Positions 1 to 8,976 of a stretch of DNA of 64,000 bases are shown here, piece by piece. How positions within the stretch are numbered: position 1 is the stretch's first letter; each line of letters starts with the position of its first letter. The position numbers were made by a program, and so were the translations under genes. Origin of the DNA: Myxococcales bacterium (GTDB lineage Bacteria > Myxococcota_A > Polyangia > Polyangiales > GCA-016699535); contig CP064980.1 in the NCBI GenBank assembly GCA_016699535.1, forward strand, positions 2,178,001 through 2,242,000, in the 5' to 3' direction. Under the pieces are notes generated by a model that was not told the DNA's origin, searched no databases, and saw only the letters and a program-made list of their open reading frames with translations.

Positions 1-3
1 GGC

Positions 4-876
4 GTGTTAACCCTTTTACTTGCATCAAGTGGCTGGCTTACGGGCATTTTCCTTGCGGCGCTGGGAGCCGGGGGTGGCTGGGGCAGGCCGCTTCGCGTGC
101 GCGGAAGGCAGATCCATCCCGAGCTACGAGAAGGGAGCGAGTGGGCGATGGGGCCACGGCCGAGCGCCGATGGCTTGGATGCAGCAACGCGCCGTGCCCT
201 TGAGGCCTTGTGGCTACATGATGCTCAAAAAGAACATGCTTCGGTTCCAGCCTTTGCGCGCATTAGTTGGCTGCTTGCTGCAGTGGGTGCGCCGCCGCGA
301 CTTCATCGTTGGGCGCAGCAATGTGCGCTGGAGGAGATCGAGCATACCGAGCGTTGCTTTGCGTTGGCCGCAGGTTACGCTGCTCGAAGTCATACGGTTG
401 AGCCCATGCCAGACTTGCTGTTGGAGGGCATTGGGAAAATCGATGATCCCGTTCATTGTCTGGTCTACGAGAGCATTACGGATGGCTGCCAGCTTGAGGG
501 TTTTAATGCAGACGTGGCAGCACGCTGCGCCGAAGTCTGTCAGGAGCCGGTGACTCGTCAGGTTTTAATACAAATCGCGAAAGACGAAGCTTGTCATGCC
601 GAGTTTTCGTTGGCATTGCTGAATTGGGCTCTGGAAAAACATCCCACGCGGGCTCAGGCCGCAATGGAACAGGCCAGCAAAGATTTAGAAAAGTATCCAA
701 GGCCAACAGCCTCGAGCTTCAAAGTGCGGCATCTTGTAAACGCTGCAAATCCGCGTGAGCTTAGACATCACGGCCGACTCGCCGATAGCGAGTGGGCAGA
801 GATATGGCAACAGCGCCTCAACAAAACAACAGACCTGCTCAGCGCATCAAGTCCAGCATGCCGTCTAACAGCCTAA
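4..876 (+). CDS. Ferritin-like diiron protein (possibly 5'-partial)
   Basis: About 290 residues. A four-helix ferritin-like fold is suggested by carboxylate/His ligands in the expected order: E77, E111-x-x-H114, E165 and E195-x-x-H198 (KDEACH). Proteins of this kind bind a dinuclear iron site and act as oxidases or iron-handling proteins; the substrate cannot be told. The frame is open to the window edge, so the GTG at position 4 may not be the true start; the first ~25 residues are hydrophobic and could be a signal or membrane segment. No same-strand neighbour is close downstream. Family assignment rests on motifs only. Confidence 0.6.
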   Translation: MLTLLLASSGWLTGIFLAALGAGGGWGRPLRVRGRQIHPELREGSEWAMGPRPSADGLDAATRRALEALWLHDAQKEHASVPAFARISWLLAAVGAPPRLHRWAQQCALEEIEHTERCFALAAGYAARSHTVEPMPDLLLEGIGKIDDPVHCLVYESITDGCQLEGFNADVAARCAEVCQEPVTRQVLIQIAKDEACHAEFSLALLNWALEKHPTRAQAAMEQASKDLEKYPRPTASSFKVRHLVNAANPRELRHHGRLADSEWAEIWQQRLNKTTDLLSASSPACRLTA

Positions 877-953
877 GCCGCAAACTTATTTTCACTTGCT
901 CGAAACTTAGGGCGGCAAAGCGCATTCGTCTGTAGAGCTGCCCTTCGACTTAG

Positions 954-2213
954 CTACTCCTGTCCATTAGTTAATTTATAGGCAAAGTTTGGGCAGCTAA
1001 GGTCTTGTATCAACGCTAGAGTTTCTAGAGGCCCTTCTGGGAGCACGCCGATAAGATCAGTGATAAAAACATCGTAAACATCGGTGCCTGGGCTGCCGTT
1101 GACGTAATTGCGCAGAGAGTTCAGAAAACGGTCCACAGCCTGGCAGAGCTCGTAGCCTATGTCCGAAAGGGCTTCGGCAAACCAAGAGGGTAAGTTTCCA
1201 TCGAGCAGTTCTAGAATGGCCCCTATGAAAACTTGAATCTTTGCCAGAAGTATCGAAATCGCTTCGCGCGCCGCTTCAAGGCAAGCCCGGTCGTCTTCGT
1301 CACACAATAGGAGCTGTGCGCGCAGGTCTTCAAGGGCTGCTTTGAGATCGACAAGCGTTTTTCCCATGTCTGTTTTCAGGCTTTCGTAGTCCGCATCACT
1401 TGGTTCTGGAATGCTTTGAACCGCCTGATAATGGATGTGCCATGCCTGAAACTGCTCTTCCAACGTAACTTCCTGTGCAAACAGCGTGTGACTAAGGTCT
1501 TGCAAAAAAGCGAGGAATACTGGTGCCAGTTGAGCGGTTTCGTAAAGCAGTAGTGCAGCGACCGCAATCAGAGCGATTGCTGCGGCCAGGATTAACAAGA
1601 CGGCTTCTACTGTGAGTGATATCGGATCGACAATCAGGTTTTGCTTTGCAGAAAGTGTTTTCTTTTCCGGGTTACTGTCGGCAGAGGCGCAGTAACGCAG
1701 GCTGAAGGAAGGAGTAGTCGATAACAGCCTCCCGATCGCTGTATCCTGTCCCTGACTCAATCCTTGCTGCAGAGCAAACAACAACTGACAAGCACTAGGC
1801 GTGTTTGCGTCGATAAGCTCGTCGATGCTTAGCGTTCCATCAGCAAGTTGTTGCTGGTGTTGCTGAACAAAGATGGGTTGATAAACAGGTGAAGCATGCT
1901 CAACGACCCAGAGGACGAGATCTTTGCGACCCTCACGTGTAAGGATGTTCGCAATGGAAAAGTTGGGTAAAAAATCCTGTATGTTGTGATCGGCGACGCT
2001 TTGCTCATCAGGAAAGGCTTCTAGAGCATCAAACCAACCGGTGCGTCGAAGCGCAAGCGAAATCGCGTGTTTGACTTGCTCTTCACTTTTTTGCCGTGAC
2101 TTCTGAGAGTTGACTGCGTCTGAAGACCTTTGCGTATCATTCGTGTAAGCACTGCACGCCATGGCGAGCGTACTTAGAACCAGGGCTAGACTTAGAAGTC
2201 TGCTTCTAAACAT
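954..2213 (-). CDS. Hypothetical lipoprotein with internal membrane segment
   Basis: The ATG at 2213 is chosen because it begins a clean lipoprotein signal peptide (MFRSRLL, then a lipobox LAMAC). The mature part is polar for ~170 residues, then has one long hydrophobic stretch (VEAVLLILAAAIALIAVAALL) and a C-terminal region with several Cys. I recognise no family. Its layout (lipoprotein signal plus membrane segment, acidic helical remainder) is like the lipoprotein at 5666-6799, so the two may be distant relatives. Probably anchored in the cell envelope; function unknown. Confidence 0.6.
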   Translation of the reverse strand: MFRSRLLSLALVLSTLAMACSAYTNDTQRSSDAVNSQKSRQKSEEQVKHAISLALRRTGWFDALEAFPDEQSVADHNIQDFLPNFSIANILTREGRKDLVLWVVEHASPVYQPIFVQQHQQQLADGTLSIDELIDANTPSACQLLFALQQGLSQGQDTAIGRLLSTTPSFSLRYCASADSNPEKKTLSAKQNLIVDPISLTVEAVLLILAAAIALIAVAALLLYETAQLAPVFLAFLQDLSHTLFAQEVTLEEQFQAWHIHYQAVQSIPEPSDADYESLKTDMGKTLVDLKAALEDLRAQLLLCDEDDRACLEAAREAISILLAKIQVFIGAILELLDGNLPSWFAEALSDIGYELCQAVDRFLNSLRNYVNGSPGTDVYDVFITDLIGVLPEGPLETLALIQDLSCPNFAYKLTNGQE

Positions 2214-2523
2214 AAACAAGGTTTGTCGACGGTCTAAAAAAAACAATTTGGCCTCTCCCTTTGCCCCTTTGAGCTGGCTCTTATGTATGCAGGATGCGTG
2301 CCAGGGCTATGTTTGGACAGTCAGTCTATATTTATTTGGTTTTTTCCAACCACTCTTCTTTTTCTGGCATCGAGAGGGGGACTGTTGACCCTGGCAAAGT
2401 TGCTGCAAAAAGAGGCGCTTCGTTGCTAAGTCGTCGGTACGCCTCGTCTTGCTTTTATCATCGTGACTTCAGACTAAGTCTCTGCTTTATTCCAGAGTAC
2501 CTGTAGTGATCTCGGAGGTGGCT

Positions 2524-3216
2524 GTGAAGCTTTGTTGTGTGACGCATGTGGATTTTGAAGGTCCGGGCTGTTTGGCGAGTTGGGCTGATGCGCATGGGCA
2601 TGAGCTCGTGCGTGTGCAGCCTTCGAGTGGTGGGGTTTTGCCGGATACTTCGGGGGTTGATTTGCTCGTTGTGCTTGGAGGGCCGCAAAGTCCACTACGC
2701 TTGGATGTGTTTCCCTATTTGTCAGATGAGATTCGCTGGATTGAAACGATCATCGCTCAGAACAAGCCTGTCGTAGGCTTTTGTTTAGGCGCGCAGCTCA
2801 TCGCGGAAGCTCTCGGGGCTAAGACGGAGCGGAGCCGGGAAAAAGAAGTTGGTGTATTTCCGGTGGATTTTACAAAAGAAGGGCGGATGGATCCTTTGCT
2901 TAAGTCTTTTCCTGATCGCTTTGATGTGCTGCACTGGCACTATGATATGCCCGGCCTTCCGAAAGACGCTGTGCTCTTGGCGCAGAGCAATGGCTGCGAC
3001 AGGCAAGCTTTTCGTTTTGGAAGTAAAGTGTATGGTTTTCAGTTTCATATGGAATTTACGCATGAATCTATTCTTCCGCTGCTTGACCATGCCAAAGAAG
3101 ACTTAGAGCCAAGCCGCTACACCCAGTCAAGAGAAAGCATCTTGAACGCAGATTTTGAGACCATGAACCAACGACTTGGTTTGTTTCTTGATGGACTTTC
3201 TGATGCGCATCGTTGA
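2524..3216 (+). CDS. Class I glutamine amidotransferase-like protein
   Basis: A GATase1-fold protein of about 230 residues. The nucleophile elbow GFCLGAQ carries the catalytic Cys and the C-terminal FQFHMEFTHE supplies the His and Glu of the triad; VVLGGPQSP is the oxyanion-loop region. It is a stand-alone domain, like the GuaA-related amidotransferases that hydrolyse glutamine or act as peptidases; the acceptor is unknown. The GTG at 2524 is preferred because GGAGG lies at 2514-2518, five bases upstream; an ATG at 2506 is in frame but has no ribosome site. A hairpin element begins 22 bp after its stop. Confidence 0.8.
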   Translation: MKLCCVTHVDFEGPGCLASWADAHGHELVRVQPSSGGVLPDTSGVDLLVVLGGPQSPLRLDVFPYLSDEIRWIETIIAQNKPVVGFCLGAQLIAEALGAKTERSREKEVGVFPVDFTKEGRMDPLLKSFPDRFDVLHWHYDMPGLPKDAVLLAQSNGCDRQAFRFGSKVYGFQFHMEFTHESILPLLDHAKEDLEPSRYTQSRESILNADFETMNQRLGLFLDGLSDAHR

Positions 3217-3238
3217 ATGACAGTGTGATCAAGCAAGG

Positions 3239-3378
3239 TATGGGGCGCGGTGGAGCTTTATGTTCCGGGGCTTTCAAGACCACTGGGACAGCACGTGTGC
3301 AAACTTATATTTTCCCGTCATACCCTTCAAGCTCTGTGGGAACATGCCCCTACACACAAAACTCCACCGCGCCCATAT
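3239..3378 (+). repeat. Hairpin element E1 (pair 1, left)
   Basis: Intergenic palindromic element. The outer arms pair GGGCGCGGTGGAG (3243-3255) with its complement at 3362-3374, and weaker pairing extends outwards. Inside are the family core CTTTCAAGACCAC (3271-3283) and the pair-1 motif GCTCTGTGGGAACATGCCCC (from 3331). The ~90-bp interior aligns almost base for base with the reverse complement of E2 (4453-4600), while the arms are unrelated. It starts 22 bp after the amidotransferase stop and ends 3 bp before the stop of the minus-strand SIR2-like gene. Confidence 0.8.
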
Positions 3379-3380
3379 GT

Positions 3381-4385
3381 TTAGCAATCACTCGGCGTAG
3401 TTTCTGCGTTCAGGAGTGGTTTAAACCACTGATAGAGGTCGTCAAAATTGAGATGGCGAGGGATGGGATTTTTCTGCACAACACGCGCCATGGCCACGGT
3501 ATTCCAGATTGACTCGACGCTTCTTCGCGGGAAATGCGCCAGGATTGAATTGTAGAAGTCTGTCGAGGTTTCGTAGTGATGAGAACAAATTAGAGAATCC
3601 CAGGTTTTGCGTAACTCGGCTTTTCCCTTGATATCGATGATTTCAATTTCTTCGAATTGACGAGTCTCTGGATTTCCCCATGCCGATTGCATGAGCTTTT
3701 TGGCTTCAACGTCCGAGCTGGGGGCGCTGTATCCGAATATGGATAGTACAAACGCATGTTCTAAACTGTGTTTCAATTGATTCCATTGATCCTTGATGAA
3801 AGGGTCAGAGCTGTAGTCCTTTTTATTAATTGGATACAAGAGTCGTGAGGGGGCAAAAGGTTGTCCTTTCGACGATATGCGTCCAACGTGGCCGAAGATC
3901 TTGTTTTTGTGGTCGACACCTAGTGCTACACAACCATGCAGAAAAGCAGTCTGAGGTGGTTTTGTGAAAGCACAGTTGCGTTCTGTCGCTTGAAAAAGAA
4001 AAGGATCCCAATTGAAAGTAGCAATAAGATCTTTTTCTCGTAGTGATATGACGAGGTGATCATAGAGCGTGGGTTGTTCGGGTAATTGGAGTTTTGAAAA
4101 GTAACAGCGAATGAGGTCTTCAATTTCGCTAGTGGCCTCATGTTGTTGTTCCAGAAGCGTCGCGTATAGGCGTTCAAAATTCTGGTTTTTTCTGAACGGA
4201 ATTTCATGCTTCTTAAGCACGGGCCCTAGTCCAACCGTCTCTACAAGATTGGACATGACAGGGAGTTTGCGGCCATTCTTATCTCCATTTGGAAATGCAG
4301 CTGCGCTTGCTCCAGCGCCGAGGATAACCACGTGTGGTTTACACTGTTTAGCCTCTCGTATTTGTTCCGCCACTGACCAGTTCAT
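3381..4385 (-). CDS. SIR2-like domain protein, putative NADase defence gene
   Basis: 334 residues. The Rossmann NAD-binding start VVILGAGASAAAF (residues 19-31) is followed by FNWDPFL (124-130), equivalent to the Asn/Asp motif of SIR2 domains, LHG with the catalytic His at 150, and LSIFGYSAPSSD later. Stand-alone SIR2 domains of this type are known in antiphage systems, where they deplete NAD+; that role here is inference. No obvious C-terminal sensor domain and no partner gene: neighbours are an amidotransferase and mtfA. A GGGAGTG ribosome site precedes the ATG. The gene sits between paired hairpin elements. Confidence 0.7.
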   Translation of the reverse strand: MNWSVAEQIREAKQCKPHVVILGAGASAAAFPNGDKNGRKLPVMSNLVETVGLGPVLKKHEIPFRKNQNFERLYATLLEQQHEATSEIEDLIRCYFSKLQLPEQPTLYDHLVISLREKDLIATFNWDPFLFQATERNCAFTKPPQTAFLHGCVALGVDHKNKIFGHVGRISSKGQPFAPSRLLYPINKKDYSSDPFIKDQWNQLKHSLEHAFVLSIFGYSAPSSDVEAKKLMQSAWGNPETRQFEEIEIIDIKGKAELRKTWDSLICSHHYETSTDFYNSILAHFPRRSVESIWNTVAMARVVQKNPIPRHLNFDDLYQWFKPLLNAETTPSDC

Positions 4386-4452
4386 CGGTGTTCACTCCCA
4401 AGAAGTGAAGTTTATCGCGCTCAGATTGAAAAACAAAATATAGCTGAGTGTT

Positions 4453-4600
4453 GCAAGAGGGAGCGCTAAAGGGCTTTGTGTGGCAGGGGCATGTTCCCAC
4501 AGAGCCCTAAGAACATGGTCGGAAACCATACGTTTGCATAGGTGCCGTCCTAGTAGTCTTGAAGGCCCCAGAATACAAAGGCCTTTAGCGCTCCCTTTGC
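4453..4600 (-). repeat. Hairpin element E2 (pair 1, right)
   Basis: The arms 4453-4479 and 4575-4600 pair over about 23 bp around AGGGAGCGCTAAAGG. The family core appears in reverse as GTAGTCTTGAAGG (4553-4565). The pair-1 motif at 4485-4505 is a perfect 21-bp reverse complement of 3331-3351 in E1. It lies between the start of the SIR2-like gene and mtfA, and is the only element of the six not at the 3' end of a gene on its own strand. Confidence 0.8.
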
Positions 4601-4631
4601 GTTCTATGTAGGCTAGGCGTAATTGTTATGG

Positions 4632-5402
4632 ATGGTATTTGCTTTTTTTCGAGAGTGGCGGCGTAGGAAGGTTCGGGCGCAGGCTTTTCCAAACGAATGG
4701 GAAAAATGGATGCGAGAGCGCGTGCCCTATGTGAATCAGTTGTCGGAGGAGTCGCTGACTGAACTTAGGAAGCACATTCTTGTGTTTGTTGACGAGAAGA
4801 ACTTTGAAGGAGCGGCTGATTTGCAGATGACGGATGAGATCCGGGTAACCATTGCAGCGCAAGCTTGTATTCTGTTGTTGGGACGCAAGGCGGATTATTT
4901 CCCAGGCTTACAAAGCATTGTTGTCTATCCACGCACCTATATAGCAAAGACAATTCAATCGGCAGGCTCGCGCGTGTATACCGAGCAGATGGATGCGCGC
5001 TTGGGGGAGAGTTCAAGCCGAGGGGCAGTGGTTTTAGTTTGGGATGCCGTAAAGCGAGGTGCTGCGGATATACACGATGGGCACAATGTGGTGTTTCACG
5101 AATTTGCACATCAACTGGATCAACAAAGCGGTGATGCGAACGGTGCGCCGATTTTGGAACAACGTTCTCGCTACATCTCTTGGGCACGTGTGCTTTCGGA
5201 AGAGTTTGAGCGTTTGCAAAAAGCGCGGGATGCGGGTGGTGAAACCCTGCTTGATACCTATGGCGCCAAAAATCCTGCGGAGTTTTTTGCGGTCGCAACA
5301 GAGCATTTCTTCGAGCAAGGCCGTCAATTAAAGGAGCATCACCCGAAGCTCTACGAAGAGCTTAAGAACTTCTATCATCAGGACCCCGCCTGTCTCAAAT
5401 AG
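4632..5402 (+). CDS. mtfA: MtfA-family zinc-dependent peptidase
   Basis: About 256 residues, the usual size for MtfA. The zinc site is HEFAHQLDQ (HExxH), with a downstream acidic ligand in the PAEFFAVATEHFFE stretch. In E. coli, MtfA is a cytosolic peptidase that binds the glucose repressor Mlc; whether Mlc exists here is unknown. An in-frame TTG lies at 4623 and an ATG at 4632; neither has a strong ribosome site, and the ATG is chosen. Hairpin element E2 ends 32 bp upstream. Confidence 0.85.
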   Translation: MVFAFFREWRRRKVRAQAFPNEWEKWMRERVPYVNQLSEESLTELRKHILVFVDEKNFEGAADLQMTDEIRVTIAAQACILLLGRKADYFPGLQSIVVYPRTYIAKTIQSAGSRVYTEQMDARLGESSSRGAVVLVWDAVKRGAADIHDGHNVVFHEFAHQLDQQSGDANGAPILEQRSRYISWARVLSEEFERLQKARDAGGETLLDTYGAKNPAEFFAVATEHFFEQGRQLKEHHPKLYEELKNFYHQDPACLK

Positions 5403-5665
5403 ATTGACGATAGAATTCTCGATGCTAGAGCGTGCCGTTCAAAAAATATTTGGAAAAAACAAGGTGTTAAAAGACCTTAAAAAAGCAGAAGGCATCCCGT
5501 CTATGGGGTTTGGTGACCCTGAGTGCGTGGTGGCTTGAGTCAAGTCGCGCATGTTTTTCTTTGGAATTTTAGGAGAATGCTGAGCTCGCAGATTGGAACG
5601 AAATTTGCTTGGCTATCGGGGCGACGTAAATGAAAGAAGGTACGAGTCGTTTAATGGAGTACATC

Positions 5666-6799
5666 ATGCCCAAAATTCATCGTTGCGCAAAACGACTAAC
5701 CGTGGTGACTTTGATCATCACGCTTGTGTTCTCTAGTGCTTCTGGATGTGCGGCACCCAGCAATACCGGTGAGCCGTCATTGGAGACTGATCGCGGCGCG
5801 ATGGTGGAGCCCATCGAGTGGATTATCGCGGGGGTTCTCGCCGTTGGTGTAGCTGCTTACTACTATGTGATTTATCGTCCAACCTATCGACGGATTAATG
5901 GTGAGTATCCCGAGCAAACGCTTTCGGCTTTTGTTGTCGATTCGATTCAAAAACTAATCGCTCAGATAGCTCACGGTAGCGTCGATGCGCAGGAACAGGC
6001 CGCTGGTGCGCTAGCGGACATCCTGACGCCAATGCCCGTGACCCTAAACGCTATGGGGTGGCAGGAGCAATCCGAGTCATTGGCTACTATCTACGCCGGC
6101 ATGGGTGAGATGAGTGTTACAGAGAAAACGTTTTTTACTTGGATTTCGCTCGTGTTGACCGCCTCTGCGCGGAACACCTTTGCAAGCGTTCAGCCGTTTT
6201 ACGATCCAGGAAGCTGGGAGGATACTTGGCCGTTGTTTCCCGGCGCCCCGACGGTAAACGGTCCGAGTGATACCGGTGGTTTGGAAGACCTTGCAGGATA
6301 TATTAGGCAAGATCTAACTGCTCGTCTTCTTGAGCGGTTAAACGATGGACGAGCGCGGCCGGATCTTCCTGAACTTGATCGTCTTATCAAAACGCTGAAG
6401 GAACGAGCAGAGTTGGATCAAAGTTTCATTGACGATCCCTCTTTGCAAGAAGATAAGACCGCTTATGAGCAGGACCTCGTTCAGTCCGAATTGCTCCGTG
6501 AGCTGTTGGAGCGTGTGAAGGAGTCTTACGATTGGGTTCGGATTGGATTAGAACTCCAAAATGCAGAGCACAATGGTCAAGTTGAACCAGGAACTGCTCA
6601 GCGATACTATCGTGAGATTTTTCGGAAGCTTACCGACGGCCTATCTGGAGCTGATGCACTGGAGACGATTGATGCCATTCATCGAAAAGCTATTGAGGGC
6701 GGAGTAGACGTGAGTTCCGAAGTGCTTCAGGACATGCTTGCCGCGCTGGCCGAGGTCAGTGAGGAAATTATTGCGGGTATGGACGAGTGGGAAGACTAG
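5666..6799 (+). CDS. Hypothetical lipoprotein, helical
   Basis: About 377 residues. The ATG at 5666 is chosen over 5630 because GGAG at 5656-5659 is well spaced and a lipoprotein signal follows directly (hydrophobic TLIITLVFSSASGC). A second hydrophobic segment (WIIAGVLAVGVAAYYYVIY) comes soon after, then a long acidic, helix-rich region. No family recognised. The arrangement recalls the lipoprotein at 954-2213. The 263 bp upstream holds no other feature that I can support. Confidence 0.6.
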   Translation: MPKIHRCAKRLTVVTLIITLVFSSASGCAAPSNTGEPSLETDRGAMVEPIEWIIAGVLAVGVAAYYYVIYRPTYRRINGEYPEQTLSAFVVDSIQKLIAQIAHGSVDAQEQAAGALADILTPMPVTLNAMGWQEQSESLATIYAGMGEMSVTEKTFFTWISLVLTASARNTFASVQPFYDPGSWEDTWPLFPGAPTVNGPSDTGGLEDLAGYIRQDLTARLLERLNDGRARPDLPELDRLIKTLKERAELDQSFIDDPSLQEDKTAYEQDLVQSELLRELLERVKESYDWVRIGLELQNAEHNGQVEPGTAQRYYREIFRKLTDGLSGADALETIDAIHRKAIEGGVDVSSEVLQDMLAALAEVSEEIIAGMDEWED

Positions 6800-6861
6800 A
6801 ATTTCCGGATGCAACTATGATGTGTTGTGATAGCTTTTCGTGTACATGCTAGTGTTTGAGC

Positions 6862-7815
6862 ATGCCGAGTATCAGTCAGCTTGAGTATATGGTGGCCGTG
6901 TATCGGACGGGGCATTTTGGTAATGCTGCCGAGCTTTGTCGTGTGGCCCAGCCGACCTTGAGCGCGCAGATTCAACGAGCTGAGGAAGAGCTTGGTTTTG
7001 CGGTATTTGATCGGAGTCGCAAGCCGGTCACGCCCACGACGAGGGGCTATGCTATTTTAGAACAGGCTCAGGTGGTGGTTGGTGCACACGAGCGATTGAT
7101 GAGTCAGGCGCGGCATCATGCAGAGAAATTTTCCGGTGATTTTTCTCTAGCACTTATTCCAACCTTGGCGCCGTATGTACTGCCGTGGTTTTTGAAAAAC
7201 TTTGCTCAGCATTACCCCGAAGTTTTGTTGCATCTGTCGGAGAAAACAACGGAACAAATTGTCTCGGCGCTTCAAAAAGGTCTGCTTGATGCAGCGATTT
7301 TGGCGACTCCCTTGGGCGAGAGCGTTCTCGTTGAGGATGCGCTTTTTTATGATCCTTTCTATTTATATGCGCACAAAGCGGATCCTTTGCTAAAAAAGCG
7401 TGAAGTTAGCGTCAAAGATCTTAGAAACAATAAAATTTGGTTACTTGAAGACGGTCATTGTTTTCGCAACCAACTCTTAAACTATTGTCATATTAAAGAA
7501 GGTTGTGCGCAGTTTGCAAACGTTAACTTCTCAGCAGGAAGTTTTGAGACGCTTCGTAATCTCATTGATGCTGCGGGGGGCTACACGCTTTTCCCGGAGT
7601 CCTATGCGCAGACTTTGCCACGCACCGTGCAGCGTGAACAAATTCGGGCTTTTAGAGATCCGGTACCAACGCGTGAAGTAAGTCTTGTTTATCCTAAGCG
7701 ATCCTGGAAGCTCGATCTTGTGCACGTACTTCGCAAAACGGTCCTTGCTGGTATTCCGCGAGTTCTTTCGCAATCCCCCCGAGCGAAAGCGCATTCTGAA
7801 GATCAGCTAGGTTGA
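6862..7815 (+). CDS. oxyR: OxyR-type LysR peroxide sensor
   Basis: LysR-family regulator of about 317 residues with an N-terminal winged helix (AELCRVAQPTLSAQIQ) and a periplasmic-binding-like effector domain. The motif LLEDGHCFRNQLLNYC places Cys200 and Cys209 nine residues apart, matching the redox pair C199/C208 of E. coli OxyR in the same LEDGHC context, so peroxide-driven disulfide switching is a strong inference. ATG at 6862 is chosen; an in-frame TTG lies at 6856. No catalase or peroxiredoxin gene is adjacent, so its targets are elsewhere. Confidence 0.88.
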   Translation: MPSISQLEYMVAVYRTGHFGNAAELCRVAQPTLSAQIQRAEEELGFAVFDRSRKPVTPTTRGYAILEQAQVVVGAHERLMSQARHHAEKFSGDFSLALIPTLAPYVLPWFLKNFAQHYPEVLLHLSEKTTEQIVSALQKGLLDAAILATPLGESVLVEDALFYDPFYLYAHKADPLLKKREVSVKDLRNNKIWLLEDGHCFRNQLLNYCHIKEGCAQFANVNFSAGSFETLRNLIDAAGGYTLFPESYAQTLPRTVQREQIRAFRDPVPTREVSLVYPKRSWKLDLVHVLRKTVLAGIPRVLSQSPRAKAHSEDQLG

Positions 7816-7845
7816 AATCCTCGATCAGAGCAGCAGGAGGTGTCC

Positions 7846-8797
7846 CTAGTTGTATGGACACTCGCCTTCGCCTTGATAGTGCCCTTGGGTTTTGAGTTGT
7901 GATGTTAGATAGTCCCACATGTTACCTAGAGGCGATATTGGTGAACCTCCCAGCTGGAAGCGCTCGTCGATCTCGCTCAAGTCCGAAGGCGCGATGCTCT
8001 GGAGCTCGGCTTGGCTCACCCTACCGTCCACGTTGAGATCACAATCAGCAAGCCACTGCGCTAAACGTACAATGCCGCCTTCGCTGCCCTCTGGAAAGCC
8101 GTTAAAGAAAAGATGATCTCCGTGAATGGTTATCGCGACGGTCTGGTTGCTGCCAGGTGGTAAGTTGATTCCAGGGATGCCATCAATTTCGCACGGTCCA
8201 AAAAGCGTTGCGGCAGCCACCGCAAATTCAAAATGAATACGAGCGTTGCTAAAACAAGGAACACCTTTGGCGTTGCTGCCTTGTTCAGCAGCGTCAGCGA
8301 CTTCAGCCAATGCGGGTGGTGGACAGGAGACTCCACTTTCCGAATTTAGCTCGCCTCGAATGAGATAGGTCAGTGCCTCTTGGTTAAAACGCTCTGCATC
8401 GGCTGCTTGAACGCTTGAGTGCGTTTCCGAACGCTTCGTTTCCGGTCGCGATTCGGTAGTGAAATTCCCATCTTCCGGGATCAAGGTCATTGATTTGCCA
8501 GAGTGCTAAGCCTGTGCTTGGGATACTTTTAAGATCAACGAGGTGCAGGTGTGGGTCGCTTTCCTGTTTGCTTTGATCGGTGGATAGCTTGACGGTGATA
8601 TCTCCGATCAGGGTAAGGTAATTGTCGAATTGAACCTGCCAGCCATCTTGGATGTCTTCGAGATTGGTCCCTGCTTGCAGACCGCTAGTAATAGTGGTTT
8701 CCGCTTCAAGGCTAATGTCGAGGGTCCCTCCGCTGCTGCTGTTGCTGCAGTGGCTCACAAAGGAAATAAATAAAATGATTCCGGCTATTTTATGCAT
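7846..8797 (-). pseudogene. Lipoprotein of unknown function, frameshifted
   Basis: Starts at ATG 8797 after AAGGAG, with a lipoprotein signal (MHKIAGIILFISFVSHC). The N-terminal half reads to a stop at 8384. The rest of the protein continues in another frame to 7846, including ADAERFNQEALTYLIRGE and an EF-hand-like DCDLNVDGRVSQAEL. The frames switch somewhere between about 8395 and 8470. The joined product would be ~315 residues with several Cys. No family recognised. The calcium-loop-like stretch is suggestive only. A sequencing indel is as likely as true decay. Confidence 0.5.
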
Positions 8798-8976
8798 GGT
8801 ACTCCTTAGATTCTCGAACGCTATTCTATTTGCAACACAGTTGCAATACGTGTTTTCGAGAAAATGCTTTTGCAAAAGGCGAAAAGCAAGTAGGTAGCTC
8901 GCTTCGAGCTGGATGTGATAAGGAGCGCTGGTAGACAATTTTGTCCGTGGTTAATTGGCAGGAAAAGAGACGGTAG

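Larger units (their letters stand above)
3239..4600. mobile_element. Candidate cassette: hairpin pair enclosing a SIR2-like gene
   Basis: Two inverted hairpin elements (E1 and E2) bracket a single 1-kb gene almost exactly. Two other pairs in the window (10112-10474 and 19593-19915) have the same organisation with only 62-90 bp between the hairpins. The inference is that the pair is a unit that can carry cargo. I see no transposase or recombinase inside and no clear target-site duplication, so mobility is not shown. Confidence 0.35.

Noticed and set aside
2300..2395. Imperfect inverted repeat GCCAGGG...CCCTGGC as a seventh hairpin element
   Set aside because: Only 7 bp of clean pairing and no TCAAGAY core or private motif; likely chance.
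3239..4600. Hairpin elements as integron attC sites
   Set aside because: No RYYYAAC/GTTRRRY core pairs at the arm ends and no integrase gene in the window; arms are perfect rather than having the attC bulges.
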